Shown here one piece after another: positions 59,239 to 64,000 of a DNA stretch of 64,000 nucleotides. Within the stretch, counting starts at the first letter, position 1; each line of letters begins with the position of its first letter. This DNA comes from Plectranthus barbatus (lineage: Eukaryota; Streptophyta; Magnoliopsida; Lamiales; Lamiaceae). The notes under the pieces are model-generated. The model had not been told where the DNA came from. It was given only the letters and a program-made list of their open reading frames with translations, and searched no databases. Location of the stretch: contig JAPKLW010000163.1 in assembly GCA_026898455.1 (NCBI GenBank), positions 790,232 through 854,231 on the forward strand, written 5' to 3'. The position numbers and the translations under genes were made by a program.

Positions 59239-62200
59239 ACTCTAAAGAACAAGGGTACTCGTCCTGAAGACAGTACCACACAGGCTGGCCCGATCGCTGT
59301 ACCTTTTCCTCAGAGGTTTGCTAAGAAACAGAAGGAGGAAAAGGATAAGCGATTTTTGGAGCACATGAAGAAAATCCACATCAATCTTCCCTTGATTGAG
59401 GTGGTACAAGAGATTCCTGGGTACATGAAGTTTCTCAAAGACATGGTTACCCAGAAGAAGCCCTTTGGTGCATTTGAGACGGTAAATCTCTTTGCAGAAT
59501 GCAGTGCCATTATTCAGAAACAGATGTCGGTTAAGAGAGCAGATCCGGGATGTTTCTCCATCACCTGTATAATTGGTGGACAGACTTTTGAAAAAGTCCT
59601 ATGTGACTCGGGGGCTAGCATCAATCTGATGCCCCTTTCAATTTTCAAGAAACTTCGGATTGGGAACATCAAACCGACCACCATCAAACTCTAGATGGCG
59701 GATCGTTCTGTGAACTACCCTAAAGGGGTGGTTGAGGATGTCTTAGTGAAAGTTGGGGAATTTATTTTCCCAGCTGATTTTGTGGTCCTAGATATTGAGG
59801 AGGATCGCAACATTCCTCTGATTCTTGGGAGACCCTTCCTCCGCACTGCTGACGCTCTAATAGACGTGAAGAAAGGAGAGCTGACACTGAGAGTGAATGA
59901 CGAGAAGATTACTTTCTCCATCTACAAAGCCATGGAGCGACATGACTCCGACGACTGCTTCGAGGAGTGCGACATGGTTTAGGTTTTGTATCCCTGTGAT
60001 CCTTCATTTATTTCTACTGATTCTCTAGATTTTGGGGTACAAAATTCTGTTTATTCTTGTGATGACATGTATGATGCTTGTGATGAGTTGCTAGAATCTG
60101 TTCTAGCATTAGATGATGCAGGTGTAAAGAGCAATGTGGAAAGCGCTCACTTTTTGAAGCTAAGGAGCGAGGAAGAAGAAGAGGAGGCTCGCAAGAAGGC
60201 GCTAAAACCGGAGGAGAAGAAGGAACCACCTGTGCTGGAGTTGAAGCCTCTACCAGACCACTTGAGGTATGCATATTTGGGTGAAAACGACACGTATCCG
60301 GTAATTGTATCTGCTACCCTATCTACTAGTCAATTAGATAGATTACTGAGGGTATTGAGAGACCACCAATCTGCTATTGGGTGGTCATTATCTGACATCA
60401 ATGGTATTAGCCCATCTATCTGTATGCACAGGATCTTACTTGAGGATGGATATAAGCCCAAGGTGCAACCGTAACGAAGGCTAAATCCAATTATGCAGGA
60501 AGTGGTGCGGAAGGAGGTGATGAAGCTTCTAGATGCTGGCATGATCTATGTCATTTCAGACAGCGAATGGGTGAGCCCCACCCAAGTGGTGGCCAAAAAG
60601 GGGGGAACGACTGTCATTAAGGACGAGAGTGGCCAGGAGATCGCTCACAGGTCTGTCACGGGCTGGAGGATGTGCATTGACTACAGAGCACTTAACAGTG
60701 CTACACGTAAGGACCACTTTCCCTTACCTTTTATTGATCAGATGCTGGATAGGTTAGCGGGGTATGAATTTTATTGTTTCTTAGATGGTTATTCTGGATA
60801 TAACCAAATAGCGATAGCCCCAGAGGACCAGCATAAGTCTGCTTTTACATGTTCGTATGGTATATTTGCTTATAGACGCATGTCTTTTGGTTTATGTAAT
60901 GCTCCTGCTACATTTCAAAGATGCATGATGTCTATTTTTAGTGGACTTGTAGAAAACATCATGGAAGTATTTATGGATGATTTTTCAGTGTTTGGTCATT
61001 CATTTGATAACTGTTTAGAAAACCTGACCACTGTCCTGCAGCGCTGCCAAGAAACTAACCTTGTTTTAAATTGGGAAAAATGTCATTTCATGGTAAGAGA
61101 GGGTATTGTTCATGGCCACAAAGTTTCTGCTGCAGGTTTGGAGGTGGATCGCGCCAAAATTGTGGCGATCTCAAAGCTACCACCGCCCACCAATGAGAAG
61201 TCAGTAAGAAGTTTTCTGGGGCATGCAGGCTTCTACCGGAGGTTTATCAGGGAATTTTCAAAAATCTCTAAACCTCTTAGTGCTTTACTCATGAAAGATG
61301 CCAAATTTGTTTTTGATGAAAATTGTCTGCAGGCTTTCGAGAAACTGAAGTTGGCCCTGACAACCGCCCCAGCTCTCATTTTACCAGACTGGTCAGAGCC
61401 ATTCGTCTTGATGTGCGATGCAAGTGATTCAGCAGTTGGAGCTGCTCTAGGGCAGACAAGGAACAAAATTTTTCGAGTAATCCACTACGCCAGCAAGACC
61501 TTGGATGAAGCTCAGGTGAACTACACCACTACTGAGAAAGAGCTACTGGTTGTGGTCTTCGCCTTCGACAAGTTCCGGGCATACCTGGTTGGGGCAAAGA
61601 CGGTGGTGTACACGGATCATGCTGCAATCCGATATCTGTTCGCGAAGAAGGAGGCAAAGCCGAGGCTGATCCGGTGGATCTTACTGCTGCAGGAATTCAA
61701 CATGGAAATTAAAGACCGGAGAGGCTGTGAGAATGTGGTAGCAGACCACCTTTCAAGATTGGAGAACCCGGTGGAGGGAGATGACCCGAAGATCTGGATT
61801 ACCGAGGTGTTTTCAAATGAGCAGCTGCTTGCTGTGGAGGAGATATATCCATGGTATATGGATCTTGTGAATTATTTGGTTGCAGGTGTCTTGCCACCTG
61901 ATCTCTTCCCATCAGAAGAGAAAATTTTTGCATGACTGCAAATTTTATTACTGGGACGAGCCATTCCTCTACCGGCGATGCATCAGGGTGCAGGAGCGAG
62001 AAAAGATAATGGGGGACTGTCATTTATCCCCCTACGGAGGCCACTGCGCGGCAAATATGACAGCCGTAAAAATCCTCACCAGTGGATTTTACTGGCCTAC
62101 TATTTATCGCGACTGTCAGAGATTCGTGGCCAGCTGTGATAGGTGTCAGAGGATGGGGGCATCTCGAAGAGGGATGAGATGCCACAGAAATTTATGCTGG

Positions 62201-63103
62201 AAATAGAGCCGTTCGATGTGTGGAGTATCGATTTCATGGGACCATTCCCTAAGTCCCATGGATATCAGTACATCCTATTAGTTGTGGATTATGTGACCAG
62301 GTGGGTAGAGGCTATCCCCACCGTGACTAGCGATTCCAAGGTGGTGCTGAAGTTTTTGCAGAAAAATATCCTGACCCGTTTCGGAGCACCGCGCACTCTA
62401 CTAAGTGATGGGGGGTCACATTTTAAAAACAGATGGCTTGGGAGTTTACTGGCAAAATATGGAGTTCATCATAAGGTCACATCTCCATATCACCCCCAGG
62501 CCAACGGGCAAGCTGAATTGGCAAACCGGGAGATAAAGCAGATCCTAGAAAAATATGTGGTCTCTAGGACAGATTGGGCCAATCGTCTGGATGATGCTCT
62601 GTGGGCCTACATGACTGCATTCAAGACCCCAATCGGTATGTCGCCTTATCAATTGGTGTTTGGGAAGGCATGCCACTTACCAGTGGAATTGGAGCACAAG
62701 GCGTATTGGGCGGTGAAGAGGATCAATTGGGACTTGAAGACTGCATCTGTGCAGCGATGTCTACAATTGACTGAGTTAGAGGAGTTCCGGGCTGAGGCAT
62801 ATGAGAGCTCCAGACTGTACAAGGAGCGCGCCAAGAGGTTTCACGACCGGCGTATTCGCAGCCGCAGTTTCAACCCAGGGGGATCAGGTACTCGTCTTTA
62901 ACTCTCGCCTTCGGCTATTTCCTGGTAAACTCAAGTCTAGATGGTCTGGTCATTACATAATTGAAAGAGTCAATTCTAATGGCACACTAGACTTGGTAGG
63001 ATCTGATGACACACACTACACCGTTAATGGTCATAGGGTGAAATCTTACCTGCAATCTGAATCAGTGTCTACCATCCATGAACTTTATCTCTCTGACTCT
63101 TAA
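59239..63103 (+). pseudogene. Athila-type pol region (protease, RT, RNase H, integrase), broken
   Basis: Continues in the gag frame. Protease has the active site CDSGASINLMP (near 59600). Reverse transcriptase (60493 onward) has the catalytic FMDD (near 60970) and FLDGYSGYNQIA. RNase H has LMCDASDSAVGAALG (near 61410). Integrase has an HHCC zinc finger (HLSPYGGHC...CDRCQRM, near 62025-62150) and the DDE core (SIDFMGPF, LLSDGGSHFKN, NREIKQILEK). Breaks: in-frame stops at 59692 (TAG), 59980 (TAG) and 60472 (TAA), besides TAG 59236. The frame shifts near 61925-61935, returns near 62154-62180, and shifts again near 62878. Domain order PR-RT-RH-IN is gypsy type; gag and tRNA-Asp PBS indicate Athila. 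No envelope-like ORF is recognisable before the edge. Confidence 0.9.
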
Positions 63104-64000
63104 AGTGTTTCTGAGTTGTCTAGCTACAGACAGTAAATAAAGCGCTTGTTGGGAGGCAACCCAACCTATTTCCGGTTTTGTTATACAGTTTTGGTCAATT
63201 TGAAGTCAGTATCTGTGTTAATTAGTTTGTTATGCTCTTGTTTTTGAGTTGGTTTACCCCATTTTCCACAGTTTACGTTCACTTTTGGTTGTTGTGTTCA
63301 TTGGGTGCAGGAAAGGAGATCAAACCGCGAAAATATGCTGAGGAATCGAACTCGGCGACCCAACAAACGTGATCGGCGATCGCCGATCGGGATGTTGGAT
63401 CGTCGAGTTCCACGTCAAAATCTGGCCAGGTACGGCACGAAATCGGCGACCAGAAATCAACATCGGCAATCACCGATGTTGCTGGTTGGGTCGCCGAGTT
63501 TTTTTTTTTGAAATTTCTTTCGGCACCAACTCGGCGACCCACCGACAGACTCGGCGATTGCCGAGCGGGTTCCTAGGTCGCCGAGTTCATTTTTTTTTAA
63601 ACGACATTTTCGACAGTTTTTCACACTTTCACCCACACTCCACCAACACTCCCCACACCCACGAACCTTCTCTCTACAAATTCGAATTCACCTTTCAATA
63701 TTTTTCAAATTCCTCTTGCACACTACTCTCCCATCACGTTAGCAAGAGTTCTATCCGAGTGCTTTGAACGATTTCGCCCAAGAAGTCACAAATCCCCAAA
63801 TTCTAGGTTTTCCGCTTTTCACTCAATTTTGCTTCGATTCTCAGGTATTTCTCATCTTTTCTTATGTTTAATGTCGTTGTTAGGGCTCATATATAGTTGT
63901 ATTTTCATTTTCTCTACTACATTGCATTTGTTTTGAATTTTGTTTTGAATTTTGCTTTGAATTTGTGGGTTGAGTTTGCATTGCTTCTATGAATTCTTTT
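63104..64000 (+). other. 3' non-coding part of the Athila element
   Basis: After integrase comes GCGCTTGTTGGGAGGCAACCCAACC (63142 on), an inverted-repeat motif I know from the 3' regions of Athila-like elements. It is followed by the palindrome repeats listed separately and a pyrimidine-rich tract (63600-63850) that resembles a transcript leader with a possible intron (CTCAGGTATTTC near 63840). I found no copy of the 5' LTR, so the element continues beyond the window. Confidence 0.6.
63350..63586. repeat. Nested-palindrome repeats, 3' set (three units)
   Basis: Units at about 63350-63410, 63441-63500 and 63530-63586, built on the same plan as the 5' set (CTCGGCGACCCA ... inner palindrome ATCGGCGATCGCCGAT or CTCGGCGATTGCCGAG ... 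GGTCGCCGAGTT). Flanking sequence differs from the 5' set, so this is not simply the other LTR. Confidence 0.85.

Noticed and set aside
1..64000. CRISPR arrays, operons or bacterial-type mobile elements
   Set aside because: The sequence is plant nuclear DNA; no regularly spaced direct repeats with unique spacers were seen. The palindromic units of the Athila element are too few, with conserved interiors.

Overview
The window is plant nuclear DNA. Protein-coding genes are split by many GT-AG introns, intergenic DNA is AT-rich, and Stowaway, Tourist-like, Helitron, SINE and LTR elements are all present. Gene content (plant-type mitochondrial protoporphyrinogen oxidase 2, the chloroplast protein LIL3, YAK1, RID2, an LRR pseudokinase) points to a eudicot. 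An asterid, perhaps in Lamiales, fits the protein flavour, but that is only an impression. Exon boundaries below were read by hand from splice signals plus reading-frame continuity. Where I give a protein length, the exon lengths sum to a whole number of codons.

Gene-rich part, 2.1-46.6 kb. In order: PPOX2 (+, 2131-10540), carrying a 2.5-kb foldback/LTR-like insertion and a SINE in introns; an LRR receptor-like pseudokinase (+, 11799-14666); a divergent mitochondrial-type adenylate kinase (-, 15143-16549); tRNA-Lys(CTT) (-); a head-to-head pair of Stowaway MITEs; a pfkB-family sugar/nucleoside kinase (+, 18038-20316); a GLTSCR1-domain SWI/SNF subunit of the BRIP type (-, 20648-22947); YAK1, a DYRK-family kinase with 18 exons (-, 25653-35985); a BRO1-domain protein (+, 38567-41943); a GEM-like GRAM protein (-, 42234-43188); and LIL3 (-, 44502-46601). 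These are ordinary single-copy-type housekeeping and regulatory genes with no operon-like relationship. PPOX2 and LIL3 both serve tetrapyrrole/chlorophyll metabolism, but nothing shows they are linked functionally by position.

Repeat-rich part, 46.8-64 kb. Five non-autonomous Helitron-like units lie head to tail with touching ends (46855-51397). One carries a 732-bp Tourist-like element whose empty site is preserved in a sister unit, and another carries a Stowaway. A 5' fragment of an RID2/BUD23 rRNA methyltransferase follows (53088-55756). It has a frame mismatch and no C-terminal half, so it is probably a pseudogene. Next comes a transposase-associated SANT-like gene (56118-56870) that appears cut short by an Athila-lineage Ty3/gypsy retrotransposon. 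That element runs off the right edge. Its coding region has four in-frame stops and three frame changes, and it carries unusual nested-palindrome repeats at both ends.

The most unusual structures are the foldback/LTR insertion in PPOX2, the abutting Helitron array with its built-in empty site, and the palindromic repeats of the Athila element. I found no clearly undescribed multi-gene system.
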